A stretch of DNA of 64,000 nucleotides from Abelmoschus esculentus (Eukaryota > Streptophyta > Magnoliopsida > Malvales > Malvaceae). The DNA lies in contig JAUCBN010000042.1 in the NCBI GenBank assembly GCA_035048815.1, forward strand, positions 7,316,001 to 7,380,000, in the 5' to 3' direction. A program made the position numbers and the translations under genes. Each line of letters opens with the position of its first letter. Positions within the stretch are counted from its first letter, which is position 1. The notes under the pieces were generated by a model. That model saw nothing but the letters and a program-made list of their open reading frames with translations. It made no database searches and was not told the origin of the DNA. Shown here one piece after another: positions 1 through 12,317 of the stretch.

Positions 1-920
1 AGTCTAATTTAAGTAATTTAAAAATTAAGTCATTTTTATAATTAAGCAAAATATATTAAATATTTTAATATTATAAACCAAAATCTTAATACATTGTTTT
101 AAATAATCAATTAAAACCTTCTGTAATATTTTTTAAAATGATGGAATTTTGGGTTTCTTTGAAACCAATGGATTCTACTAATCTTTGGAACAACAATTCT
201 TTGATATCTACCATAACTATTTTTATTTGACTTGATCTCAATGTATAGTCCACTGTCAAATTGACAGAAAATACTACTCTTGATTAACATTTTCGGTCGA
301 GTGATTCCACTTTTGGATGATTATGACGGCTAATTGTCTTTGATGTGTTGTCTTTTTCTAACTAATTCAAACAGGAAGTTGGAGATCATACGGTTAAACA
401 CGTTACACGTATCATTAAACTTGCATCATACTTCATTACGACATGGTCAACAAAATACAAGCTCCAGATGTACTGAAAGCTTATATGTTAGGGCCCCATC
501 CACGCATTTGAATCAGTCACTTTACATCAAAACAAAAGCAATGTCCGCATACACTTCCGTTGGTCTAGTAGGACGAGGCATTAGATCCTTCAAGTAAGGT
601 TAAAAAATTTAAATTTTAATGTTATGAATAAAAAAAATTGAGTTGAGAGGCTCAACCTCATAATTGACCTATACAAAACTCGATTCTGATTAGTCAACTA
701 AAACTCGAATATGGGTTATTAAAAAAACCATGATAATCAATTTTGTACTTAAATAATCAAGCTGTATGTCATACAGAAACTATAGAATAATGTATGAAAA
801 TGTGATTACTGTGATGTTTCCAATGGGATGAATCGATAAACGGCAGCAACAAAAAGTCATTCAGCTTTAGTTCAAGGCTGTTAATTAAATTCTGTATGCC
901 ACACCTTGTTTTCACACTCC
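1..920. other. AT-rich 5' flank of the kinase gene
   Basis: No gene is visible here. The stretch is ordinary AT-rich plant intergenic DNA. An open frame of 87 codons (334-597) has no recognisable domain and no promoter-like context, so I do not call it. The proximal few hundred bases presumably hold the upstream regulatory region of the kinase gene that starts at 1067. Confidence 0.6.
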
Positions 921-926
921 TATATA
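921..926 (+). promoter_or_regulatory. Probable TATA box of the PTI1-like kinase gene
   Basis: TATATA lies in the context CTCCTATATACTCC, about 145 bp before the chosen ATG. Plant transcription usually starts about 30 bp downstream of the TATA box, which would give a 5' leader of roughly 110-120 nt. This rests on position and motif only. Confidence 0.5.
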
Positions 927-1066
927 CTCCAAAACTCATTGGCTTCATAGGCTACCGTTTGTCTTCAGTGCAAGTAGCTTTCTTTCTTCTTCAGAAATCT
1001 CCGATCCATAATTTATTTCTATACTCAACAGCTCAACCTGTTCAGTTTGTTTCTGGAACAGAAACC

Positions 1067-2447
1067 ATGAACTGGAGACGTTTTTGCTGTTGGTTCATCT
1101 GTAAAGAAAAAGATCTAATCAAGTAGGGTTTGACAAAAAGCATTTCTGGGGTTAATTTGGTATTGCTTATTGAATCTTTTTTTCGTTTTGCTTGCAGGGA
1201 GAACAAGAGCAGGGATTACCCTTGGGAGCTATACACTCTCAAGGAGATTCTACAAGCAACAAACAACTTCCACAACGATACGAAGATCGGCGAAGGAGGA
1301 TTTGGAAGCGTATATCGGGGTCGAACAAATAAAGGCGATGAGGCAATGAACCATATGTCCTTAATCTTTAAATCTCTGTACTAATTTCTTGGTGGTAGAT
1401 AAGTAGACATATATAATTTCTTTTTCTTTACGTTGTTAATTATTAAATGACCCAAACATGGTGTTGCAGATCGCAGTAAAACGACTAAAGGCACTGACTC
1501 CAAAGGCAGAGATGGAGTTCGCGGTGGAAGTAGAGATTCTTGGGAGGGTGAGGCATAAGAATCTGTTAGGGTTGAGAGGGTTTTATGCGAGTGGGAATGA
1601 AAGATTAATAGTCTACGATTACATGCCTAACCATAGTTTAGTCACTCATCTGCACGGCCAACTTGCCGCCGATTGCTTGCTGGATTGGCCCCGTAGAATG
1701 AGCATCGCCATTGGCTCAGCCGAAGGTCTTGCGTAAGTATACCTCAACAAAGTTTTCATAATTTCCATCAAACACTTTAGAATTCTTGGCAGAGTCATGT
1801 ATGCTTGATGTTTTTAAAATGTTACCTTAAGGTACTTGCATCATGAGGCCAATCCTCATATAATACACAGAGATATAAAGGCCAGCAATGTTCTTTTAGA
1901 TGCACACTTCCAAGCAAAAGTTGCAGATTTTGGGTTTGCAAAGCTTATACCCGACGGCGTTACGCATATGACAACAAGGGTTAAGGGCACCCTGGGATAT
2001 TTGGCGCCGGAATATGCGATGTGGGGAAAAGTTTCCGAGAGCTGTGATGTTTATAGCTTCGGCGTTTTACTTTTAGAGATCATTAGTGCGAAGAAACCAT
2101 TGGAGAAACTCTCGGGTGGGGTGAAACGTGACATAGTGCAATGGGTCACCCCATATGTACGGAAGGGTGCATTTGATCGTATTGCGGATCCCAAGTTGAA
2201 GGGGAAATTCGATCGAGCTCAGCTTAAATCGGCGGTGATGTTGGCGTTGAGATGCACCGACAGCAACCCAGAGAATCGGCCTACCATGTTGGAAGTAGTG
2301 GAGTGGCTGAAACGTGGTGTTGAGAGAAGAAGAAAAGAGGTGGCCAATCTCCAACACATGCTGGAGGAAGATGGAGAGAATGAAACTGATACAGGTTTTC
2401 AAGGTTTAAGAATGCCTCAAACGGATTTAAAAAGGGCTAAAAACTAA
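1067..2447 (+). CDS. PTI1-like receptor-like cytoplasmic kinase (At3g15890-type), four exons
   Basis: Exons 1067-1122, 1198-1342, 1470-1732 and 1832-2447 join in phase to 1080 nt, giving 359 residues plus TAA. It is a cytoplasmic protein kinase that phosphorylates Ser/Thr (possibly Tyr) residues. The closest family I recognise is Arabidopsis At3g15890, annotated as PTI1-like, in the receptor-like cytoplasmic kinase group. Visible motifs: glycine loop GEGGFGSV (residues 50-57), ATP-binding Lys71 in AVKRLK, helix-C Glu about 87, HRDIKASN (167-174), DFG (187-189) and APE (213-215). All catalytic residues are present, so it should be active. The start gives a short N terminus, MNWRRFCCWFICKEKD, with no signal peptide or membrane span. 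Its Cys cluster could be lipid-modified (inference). The C-terminal tail after residue 320 is charged and helical-looking. Intron 2 has a GC donor. Substrate and receptor partner cannot be read from sequence. Confidence 0.93.
1343..1469 (+). other. Intron 2 of the kinase gene, GC-AG type
   Basis: Exon 2 ends ...GGCGATGAG and the intron begins GCAATG. It ends TTGCAG before ATCGCAGTAAAA. AG|GCAA matches the known GC-AG donor consensus. No GT in reach keeps the reading frame into IAVKRL, and the frame reads into a stop at 1382. The other introns (1123-1197 and 1733-1831) use GT-AG; the first donor is CAA|GTAGGG, the third GC|GTAAGT. Confidence 0.8.
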
Positions 2448-3719
2448 CTTCGATCTACAACGATCTAGAACATTAAATATTCGAAGATAGTTATGGTTTT
2501 TATAATTTTATAAAAAATTAATCTCTACTTAAACTGTAAAAAGGATAAGTAGATGATATTGGTGATTTATATTGAAAAAGAAAACAATAATAATAACTTT
2601 AAATGTTCAATTTATTTGTTTTCTCTTTTAAAAAATTTGTAGGCAATTGATGTTTTATTGAATATATTTGTTTCTTTTGTTAATGTGAGTATTGATAGAG
2701 ATGCAAGTCGTCTATCTTATTTTTATATCTTTATTCTTGTTTTTCTTTTGAATTAAAGATTTAGGGTTTAAGGTTAGGGTTGTGTTTAGGATTTAGAGAA
2801 TTAAGGAGTATGGTGTATTTTTTAGGGTGTAAGATTTGAGTTTAAGATATAAAAATAATGGTTATGATTTAAAATACAATTATTTTAAATTTTTTAATAA
2901 ATGATATAGTTAGAGGTATGATAAAGAGAAAATATTTTTACCCAATGATATAATTATTATATATCAACTAAATTTGATTTTGAGGGGAATTTAACCCTTG
3001 CCTTGGTAAGGTAAATATTGTGCTCGTTTCATTGGGCCAATCTTAATTTTAGTATATGAAATATTTTAAAAACTAAAATAAATCTAATAGTTAAATTAAA
3101 ATCAATATCATTTTTATATATTGTAATTTACGGCTAATGCATGATTTAAAATAAAAAAATATTTTTTTTTAATTTTAAAATTAAAGTTAATATATATTTT
3201 ATTTTTATATTTTTACATATATGATCATTTGATTGATATTTTAATTTAATTAATAATTTTAATATTTATCAAAAATAATTATATTATTATCATTATTATT
3301 ATTATTATTATTGTTATTATTATGTATAAATTTATATTAAAATCAAATTTAAAATAATATTAAAATATTAATATTATCATTATTATTATATATGATTCTT
3401 ATTAAAATAAATAAATTAAAAATTAATTATATTATTATGATTATTAATTATATTATTATCATCATTATTACTATATATGAGCTTTTAAACTGTTGCATCA
3501 CCCCTGCATTTGATTTTAACGATAGATAGTGACATTAAAACTATTTTAATAATTATATGATATATTTAATAAAATTAAAAATATAACAATTATCATATCA
3601 ATATTAACCTATGATTAAGTGGGAACTTATGTAGTTTTATTTTTTTGTTATTTTTCTTTTACTCATAAGACACTTATTTGTTTTATATTTATTTGGGTAA
3701 AATATATAAAATATTATTA
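2448..3719. other. AT-rich intergenic DNA after the kinase gene
   Basis: No gene is seen. The first part would hold the 3' UTR of the kinase; no clear polyadenylation signal could be fixed. A short run of degenerate TTTAGGG-like words (about 2757-2800) is telomere-repeat-like but too short and imperfect to mean more. Long A/T runs fill the rest. Confidence 0.6.
3281..3323. repeat. (ATT)n microsatellite
   Basis: Near-continuous ATT trinucleotides with a few interruptions (CATT, GTT). Similar imperfect ATT stretches recur at about 3376-3390 and 3429-3472. Confidence 0.85.
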
Positions 3720-4740
3720 TGTCATGACCCGAATTCGGATTTGAGTGTCGGATTAATCTGAAGTGTTGGGCTTTGATGTTTGGGTTTCGGGTTAAATTTT
3801 GGGTCGATTCTAGGCTTTAGACTTTTGGGCTTTGAGTAGTTTTGGGCCTAAAGGGTTTTAAGTTGGGGGTAGCATGGTAATTTCATGCTGGGATGAAAAA
3901 GAAGATGGAAGGAGAGTTATGTTTATGCAGTTTTAGTTAAGAGTGAGATCATTCTTGCTTTTCTTTATCTTTCTCCGCCCCCTTGTTGCAAGAGAAGAAA
4001 GATTATTAAAGGCCTGATCTTTGAGAGTTGTGTTGAGAATCTCGTATTGTTTATGAAGAGAAAGTTTTAAAGCACAAATAAATCTATAAATCAAGGTGAA
4101 GTTTGCTAAGTTTGGGGAAGAGAAGGGTTTTAGAAGGTGTAGAAGATGTACAAGAATAGGTTTTGGGGAACTCATTTTTTGTTTTTTTAGTGTTTTTAAG
4201 CTTTGAAAATCTTCTCAATATGTGTTTAATTCGTTTCTTATCTTTATCCTATAGAGAAAGAGGTTGGAGAGCTCTCTAAAAGCTTTGGGAAGGAGAAGGC
4301 TTGAAGGGAAGAAGAAGAAAGAGTTGTAGCTGGTTTTTTCTAAGACTGGTACACTTATAACTCACAACATCATGCATCTCATAGAAATAGGCTGGTTGCA
4401 TATATGTTGCTTTGGTTGCTTGAGAACCCTTTAATGGTGGTTTTGTGTTTGATTGATAAATTACTGTAAAATGGTCATAAACATACTTAGAATCATCCTA
4501 GTAACGTGTAGGAATGAAGGGGAAATAAAGCATATAGGTTGAATGAAAATTTTGGTGAATTCTCAACCCAGAACTGCATTTTTGTGTAGGGGTACCAATA
4601 TGGTGTGGTCCAGTACCGGTACGCTAGAGTAGATGGGAGGGTAAAATATAAGAGACGTATTTCAGTACTGGTAGTTCGATTTGGATTAGTATATGATTGA
4701 TTATTCAATCTTTATTTAGTTTGTTCATGAATGAATCCTA
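3720..4740 (+). mobile_element. LTR fragment, gypsy type, plus orientation
   Basis: It begins TGTCATGACCC, a typical LTR start, followed by the G/T-rich text common in plant gypsy LTRs. The part from about 4240 to 4700 matches, in reverse complement, the LTR at 41190-42955. Shared landmarks are the GAAGGAGAAGGCTTGAAG-like block, TTGCTTGAGAACCCTTTAATGG and GTGTAGGGGTACC. The right boundary is where I lose the match and is approximate. No coding sequence belongs to it. Confidence 0.6.
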
Positions 4741-6378
4741 TTCATTTTATGATTAATTTGAAACTTGTCGTCATCTAAGGATCTAAGGGTATTTCTTATT
4801 AATTAAAATTATATCTTAAAAATTTTAAGCAGGTTGTATCTAAACACTATGAATCCGTTTCAATACACCTAACATGTAATATCATGTTTTAACTAATTTT
4901 AATCTATTTGACTTAGTAAATGAAATCCAATCCTTATGAAATTTTACCAGCAATCTATAACAAACATAATTTAACAGAATATCATATTTTTAAGTCATTC
5001 TAAATCCGTTATCCTAGTGTTAGGCTCTTTAGCTTAAAGCATGCATATTCAAAAACTTAAATCATTTCTCATTAAGGTTGGTTTAGAATATACGAATCTA
5101 TGCATACCTTACATATTACCAACATATCAAAATACATAATTATGGTTTAACAAAATATGTTACCACCATTCTAGGAGTATCTACACTTAAACTTATGTAC
5201 CATTGACTAGTGGACTTGCCAAAACCTTTCAAAATGGGATACAATGCTCCTTCACAAAACCTTAACTTGAAAATGCATGGAAAATGAATGCGTTAGGCAT
5301 ACTTTGCCTAGTGAGGTAGATAATAGTAACATGAATGTATAAGATGCAATCATTTTTACATGCTTTCATGTTAATCCATCAATTATACCAATGATTCATA
5401 TGAATATAATAAGATCAATAAATCAATATACATCCTTGGATTGATCAAGATAGTGAATACATAAACTCCTACGCCTCGCCAAATCAATAAATGGTCTAAT
5501 CCCTTCGACTCACCAAAATGACCAATACACAAATCATTCCTCCACCTTACCAAATATAGGACGTAGCCCAAAGACCGTTGTCCACCCGTACCAATAAGCT
5601 CATGAATCCTATGGCATACCAATTGTATCCAGTTTCCACTCAAATTCAAGGTCCAATACAATTCTATTTTTATAGCAATATGAATGATAATTTCAATATG
5701 TTCCATGAACCAGTATCTATGATTTTGACCCTTAGGTCCATTTTAATAAGTTCAATAACCAATATTTCAATGATCCAAAGATTTAACATTATCAATACAA
5801 TAAAGAAAGTTTACCAAGGCTTACCATGACCCAATATGATATGATGTCATTTCTTTGCCAATAATATGCTACATGTCAATCATTAACAATGAAATGAAAT
5901 GGAAAAAACACCTAGCTTTATCCCATGATTCTATTACACTCACCTCGATATTTTAACGTAAGATTCTTGAATAAAAATGTCTTTATTTCCGATTTCCAGA
6001 AACGGTTGACGGTTACTCTTGATCGACTCCGTAAACTACGTTAATAAAAATTGATTAGAATCAATAAAACAATATCGAATTAATAAAAATATTAATTAAA
6101 TTCGATAGTAAAACTTAAACTAATCAAGGTCTGAGCTTACCCCAACATTACCAGGGATTTGATATTACTATATCAAAATTATCAAACCACCAATCAAACA
6201 TTGGAGAGTATATATATATATATATATATATTTTCCTTTACTTGTTTCTCTTTGTGGTACCTGTTAATTCAAACCTTCTCCCTATTTATAGTTTTTGAAC
6301 CAATCATTCCATTATTTCTCTATTCCCACGTTGCCATTTTGATGGCAAGCTCTAATTACACCAAATTGTGGCAATTGC
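4741..6378 (-). mobile_element. LTR-like repeat DNA, probably minus-strand gypsy LTR (left part)
   Basis: No gene is seen; the open frames here are short and featureless. A degenerate array of roughly 40-50 nt units with words such as CCTCGCCAAAT, GACTCACCAAAAT and CACCTTACCAAAT runs from about 5460 to 5590, as in the middle of many gypsy LTRs. The sequence resumes after the copia insertion at 12037-12317, which is shown by the target duplication. Orientation and class are inferred from style only. Confidence 0.4.
6209..6232. repeat. (TA)n microsatellite
   Basis: About 12 TA units in a row inside the LTR-like DNA. Confidence 0.9.
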
Positions 6379-6824
6379 TGTTAGAATTAAAAATATATTC
6401 GATATGAATATAAACCCAAGATCTATATGTCAAATCATCAAGAACAATAAAATAAATAAACTGAATGCGGAAGCATACCTGAATTAATCGATAGAGTTTT
6501 TCCAGAGGGTTTGATCTTCCAAGAAGTTAGGTTTTCTCTTGCGGCATAACTCTCAGACGGGGAAAAGAGATATGCAAGTTGACCTAATTCTTGGGGACCA
6601 TAACCCCTTTATATAGTTGATTTAATAACCAACTCTGAAGTATTTATAACTCTGCCCCTCATCAAATTATAAATACACCTTATGGTATCTACACTTTTAA
6701 TTCCATGATAATTTAATACCTATAATACGTGTAACATAATTGGTCATTTAATTACGTGTTAAATTTTATAATAATAATATACATTATACATATGTGCTCA
6801 CTATTATTGAATTTTAATCCAACA
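6379..6824 (-). repeat. 3' LTR of the 6.4-12.0 kb copia element
   Basis: 446 bp. In plus orientation it starts TGTTAGAATT and ends AATCCAACA. Against the other LTR it differs by scattered substitutions and one block near 6625-6715 that is replaced in the partner. Confidence 0.88.
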
Positions 6825-9800
6825 ATCTCCCACTTGGGCAACATATGTTTCTTGACAAATGTATAACTTTATGAGCTCAAAAATTTGCTATCATATAATA
6901 GGTATTCTAAAATAATCTCGTCCATCAATTATATTTATATAGGATCAAAGCGGTCTTCATCATATCAATTATGATTGGACCCATCAATGGTCACGTATAA
7001 AAACATAATCAAATGACATAGATCAATAATGGATGCATAGCATAGAAATTACATGTAAATGTGAACCGAACATGCCTATTTCCAACTGGTCCTCCTAAAC
7101 TTTAGTGAGATCAAACTTTACTGAATTCAGAGTGTGCATAAGCTAAAATAACTTTATTTTTGCAGAAATTAACCTTAAACTAAAGTAACCGAAATTGTAT
7201 CTATAATGAATAAGCATTTATTAAAATCACAAACTCCCACTAAAACTGAATATACTTAAATAATGTTACACCCATATGAGTAGTGTGATCATGAAAGACC
7301 TAGGGTGACAGTTTCTCAATAAGCGCGCAATTATGGAGTTTGTACCAACATGTTCTATAGACACAAATAATCTGAATTTTCTTTAACAACTAGGAACTAA
7401 AATTTTAAAGTGTTCCTATTATTTATAGAATAAATGATGCATATTTATTGTCACAAAATAACTAAAGTGGTCTTTCTATTCAATCTATAATTAGCAGCTC
7501 ATGTAACAAAGTCTTTTACATCAATATTCTAGTAGAATCGAAGCCTATAAACTTGATGATCTCTAACTTATCGGAACTTCGATATGTGAGCATGTAATTT
7601 TTATTCTCTAAAGACATTTCATAACTCTCTTGGCTGCTATCTAACGATCCATATTAGATTTACTTAAATATCTATCTAACATTCTAATAATGTACGCAAT
7701 ATCCAAATACATACATACTTAAGCATAACTTAGATTCTCAATAGATTATAAAATCTTTTGTATTTTATAAATTTCAAGGTTACTTGTAGGGCACTAAAAA
7801 ATTGTCCTCTTTAGTAATATGAGTGTCACTTGGTTTACTCCCACTGAACTTGTAATATATACAATTTTTTAGCTAAATTTATCTCAAAACCGAATAAGAT
7901 AATCAATATAAAATTTATAATTTTATTAATGAGAGTTAAACTTAAGCTCATATATGGATATCTTTAATTTATATCATTAATTTTGTATCATTAGACACAA
8001 ATCAATGATTGTACCATATAATTAATTTATTCAATATTGTCATTGAAAAACACAAGCTTAACATCCATCTTATGCAGCTCAAGATTAAAAGCAATAAGTG
8101 TCAAATTATTTTGAAATAGTCTTTCAGTATAACTTGAGAGATAATCTTCATAAAATCAATGTATTCTTTTAGAGTATATCCTTTAGATACAAGACATGCC
8201 TTATGCTTGTCCATATTATCATTTACATCCCTCTTGATTTTAAATATTAATTTACAACCAATTGATTTGTACCTTAAGGTACTGCGACAAGTTCTTAAAC
8301 TTTATTGTCTTTTATAAAATTATACTCTTTTGAATAACATCAATCTACTTTTAAGAGTTAAAATATTTATGGTTTGATAAAAGAAACTGATCAGGTTGTC
8401 TTTTATCATTCCATTATTATCTTTATTTTCTTGATGAAATACTAAGTAATAATCCTCAATAGTATTTCTCTTTCCTCTCATGGATATCTTTAAAGACACA
8501 TTTTTTTAGTTTTTTTTAGGTTGTTGAGTTTGTTCTTCTAAAAAATAATTACCTTATCTTCAATGAGAGTTGTACAACATTGTTTTGTTGATGTACTTGA
8601 TTCACTTTTTATTAATGATAGGTGTGGAAACCTAAACATCGTGAAAAGTGAATTCAATTCCTCCTTAACAACAATGTATCTAACCTTATTCTCCCTCCAA
8701 ACTCAACATCCTGAAAATGTTATAAATCTCTCATTAAAATAATCTTAATTGTGGGATCATAAAATTTACAACCCATGGATCACTTAAAATAGCCTAAGTA
8801 ATTGCTTACTTTTGAAGTTTAATTTCTTTACATGTATCCCAGCTTATACAAAAGAATCAACAGTTTATACCTTATTGTTATTTCTTTGGAGCAGGAACCT
8901 TAGTAACTTTATTCTAAGATATATATTTTTTGCCCTTATTCTTAAAGACACTAACCAAAGAGGACTAATTGATTGAGTATTTTTATAATTATAATGCTTC
9001 AACTTTTCTTCCTCTTTAACACAATGAGAAATAATCTCATTTGAAGTTTATTTCTCCTTTAATAATTGTAACTAATTTTGAATTAGTTAAACTGTATAGG
9101 AAGCTATACTAAAATTATAAGAACAAATAATTGTTATAAAGTTTGATCTTATGTGCCTTAATTTTTGAAGCAATATAATATACTCCCTCACATTTCCTTG
9201 ATCCTCATACTTAATAGACATCAAGTAAACCAAAAATGATGTCATATTAATCTTAAAAAAAATTAATATTATTTTTTTTATCAAGGAAACCTTTAGTATG
9301 AATATTTTTTTTGTAGATTTGTGCTCCTAAAAATTTATAAAAGATTTATACATTATGATCATTAGACTTGAACAAACTCGCCTCTCAAAATCTTATTTAT
9401 GGATGCTTACCGCCGTGAGAGGTGCAAGTTGTTCTTCACTTAGTGAAAGTTCTATGTTCATACAACCAAATACTATATATAAGTGTCTTTTCTATTCCTT
9501 GAAATTAATTTCACTAAACATAAGTATAAAATGTATTCAACAGATATTATAATAGTAAAGATAAATCATCTAAATATAGAATAAAAATTATTAAATAAAC
9601 AAGCTCACATAAATATCCATAAGTAAATAATAAATTCAAAATAATGACTAGTTCCCCTCAAGATACCAAGCACAACATTAATATCAAGTCTTTGGACAGT
9701 AATATTAACTATAAGCTGTACTCTTGTTGTACCAATCAAACATTGACAATAAACCATGTCAAATAATAGATTAATCTTTGGACTAACATATTATTCACAT

Positions 9801-11628
9801 AAAATACCATATAATTGTCACACATTTATCGCCACAGTTGTCGTTGTAATTCGGCCAAATATTAATTTTCCTTTGGGCCAATTAATAAACGCATAAATTA
9901 CAAAGACCTATAATTATCTTAATATTTTAAATAAACTAATCTACACAAAAGCGATCACTTTAGCGACATTATGTTTCAATTAATCTATTAAAATATTAGA
10001 TATCTAAAGCCAGAATATGAATTTAATTGTTTCAAAATATTTTTCTTAATTTTATCTTTTACTCAAGATAAAAGATAACCAAAGTAATAATAAATTTGAA
10101 TAAAGGTAACTTCATCACAAGATATCGAACACTCCAATAATATTTAAAAAAATATTAATTTGTAAGTGATATTTTGATGTAGTAATCAAACATTGATAAT
10201 AAGAATATGTTAAATAAAAATCTTCCTTTGGGCCGATTTATTGTTCACATATAAAACTGAATAATTATCGCATGTTTATTACCACAGATGTACATTAACA
10301 TTATTAATTATTAATCTTCCTTTGGGCCGATTAATATTAGCATAAACTGAATTACATGCACAAAACCTTCTATATTTTAAAATAAAATAATTTCCACAAT
10401 AAAGATCACTTTGGTGACTTAATGCTTTAATTAATTTATATTAAAATATATAACATAAATATATCAATATTGAAACTTAATATTTATAATAGTCAAAGTT
10501 GAAATTTCTGATAACACTTGAGTTTTCAAAATACACCAAATTAAGGTTGTCTTGATGGGGCTATCAAAATCCAAATAACCGAAATCTTTGACTGTTCTTC
10601 AAAAATTCCTTAAATATGTTTTTACCAAAACTAAATTCGATCAAAATATTTAATCTTTAACTAAAAACAAAATAAAAAAATATCATACAAGTGAGTAATT
10701 CGTATAATAATTACTTGAAACTTTAATATAATCATAATAATATAATAATCAAAAATAATTTTTTTGATCAAACTAAATTGAATATATCAATACCAGATAT
10801 ATATTCTATAATCTAAAATAACTTGTGATCAAAACTAAATACTGAATATATTAACCAAGTAACTACATAAAGTAACAATATACTTTAAAAGTAACATGTC
10901 AAAAGATCATTCAATCATAACTTAATAAACATAAACCGAATATAAAACTTTAATAGCTAACCTGATTATAATTTTTTTTTGAATCGTGATAAATTTATCA
11001 TGACAAAGCCAAAATTAATTAAAAAAATTTTATTACTAACGATCAAAACTAAAATTTTGATCTAACCAAATTTAACTTAATACCCAATGATCAAAACTAA
11101 ATTTTGATCCAACCAAAGTAAATACATATTTTAAATAAAATATATATTTTCTAAATTAATAACAATGTATATTAAAAATAAATTTTAATTGTTATTAACC
11201 AGAATCTATTAGTTACGGAAAAATAATAATTAATCCATTGAAATTAAGAACATAAATTTAACATAAAAACAATCTATGATAATTACCAAAGTAATCAATG
11301 AAATTTAAAAATTATTTAATCCCTTACTAACATTAAAACCGAAAAAACAAATTTCCAAATTGAAAAAAAAACAATCACATATTTCACAAATATCGATACG
11401 AATATTCTCGATTGAGAAAAAATATATATCGATTTCTCACGAAATATAAGAATTATCGAGAGAGAAAATATGTGAAATATCAAACCTTAATATTTATGTT
11501 AACAAAAAACTCAAATCACCATAAATATATAAATCCTAGATTTTAAATCGATAATAAACAATAAAGAATTTAAAACCCCAAAAACTTAAATCTTAATGAT
11601 TCGACATAATTTTGGCTCTCATGCCACT
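6825..11628 (-). pseudogene. Decayed interior of the copia element
   Basis: No usable gag or pol frame remains. The longest open frames are about 65 codons and show no domain. The composition is more AT-rich than the LTRs. Remnant pol is suggested only by word similarity around 8050-8280, and I cannot place domains. Confidence 0.55.
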
Positions 11629-12036
11629 TGTTAGAATTAAAATATATATTCGATATGAATATAAACCCAAGATCTATATGTCAAATCATCAAGAACAATA
11701 AAATAAATAAACTAAATGCGGAAGCGTACCTGAATTAATCGATAGAGTTTTTCCAGAGGGTTTAATCTTCCAAGAAGTTAGGTTTTCTCTTGCGGCACAA
11801 CTCTCAGACGGGGAAAAGAGATATGCAAGTTGACCTAATTCTTGGGGACCGTAACCCCTTTATATAGTTGATTTAATAACCAACTAGAAGTTGATTTAAT
11901 AACCAATTCTGAATAACAATAATAATAATACCTATAATACGTGTAACATAATTGGTCACTTAATTACGTGTTAAATTTTATAATAACAATATACATTATA
12001 CATATGTGCCCACTATTATTGAATTTTAATCCAACA
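11629..12036 (-). repeat. 5' LTR of the 6.4-12.0 kb copia element
   Basis: 408 bp, with the same termini as the partner. It carries a small internal duplication of GTTGATTTAATAACCA and lacks about 55 bp present in the other LTR, hence the length difference. Confidence 0.88.
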
Positions 12037-12317
12037 ATTGCCACTTTCAATTTCCTTTGCCCGAGTGGCCATTTGTGATGGCCAATTCATTTGGCTTCCA
12101 CGTGCTTATGTTTTTTTTAAATAATAATAATAATAAACCAATATAATTAAGTCTTAAAATCAATTTAAGTATAAGATCGAAACAAATTTTAATCAAAACG
12201 AAATATTTGATCATCAGAATTTAACCCCGAATTTATAAATTAGTTCGAATAACTTTATATAAAATTTGAGTAAAATATATTTTAAAATAAAATACATAAT
12301 CACAGAGATATAATTTC
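12037..12317 (-). mobile_element. LTR-like repeat DNA, right part of the interrupted repeat
   Basis: This continues the repeat at 4741-6378 after the copia insertion (shared ATTGC). It includes GCCACTTTCAATTTCC, an ATA microsatellite near 12118-12134, and an AT-rich end directly before the Tekay LTR. Confidence 0.4.

Larger units (their letters stand above)
6379..12036 (-). mobile_element. Ty1/copia LTR retrotransposon, minus strand, complete ends, decayed interior
   Basis: Two LTRs in the same orientation (6379-6824 and 11629-12036) flank a 4.8-kb interior. A perfect 5-bp target duplication ATTGC lies at 6374-6378 and 12037-12041. On the minus strand the 5' LTR is followed by a tRNA-Met-like primer site (TGGCATGAGAGCCAAA, 11626-11611), and a purine tract precedes the 3' LTR (CCCAAGTGGGAGAT, 6838-6825). 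The interior is very AT-rich, with only short open frames. Stretches near 8050-8280 have the antisense style of a copia pol gene between integrase and reverse transcriptase. It could not supply its own proteins. Confidence 0.85.

Noticed and set aside
334..597. 87-codon open frame upstream of the kinase
   Set aside because: No domain, and no TATA or splice context that would tie it to a gene.
2757..2802. Run of TTTAGGG-like words
   Set aside because: Too few and too imperfect for an interstitial telomere; AGGGTTTA words are common in plant DNA.
5383..5829. Overlapping open frames of 107 (minus) and 83 (plus) codons
   Set aside because: They lie in LTR-like DNA with a degenerate repeat; no domain in either.
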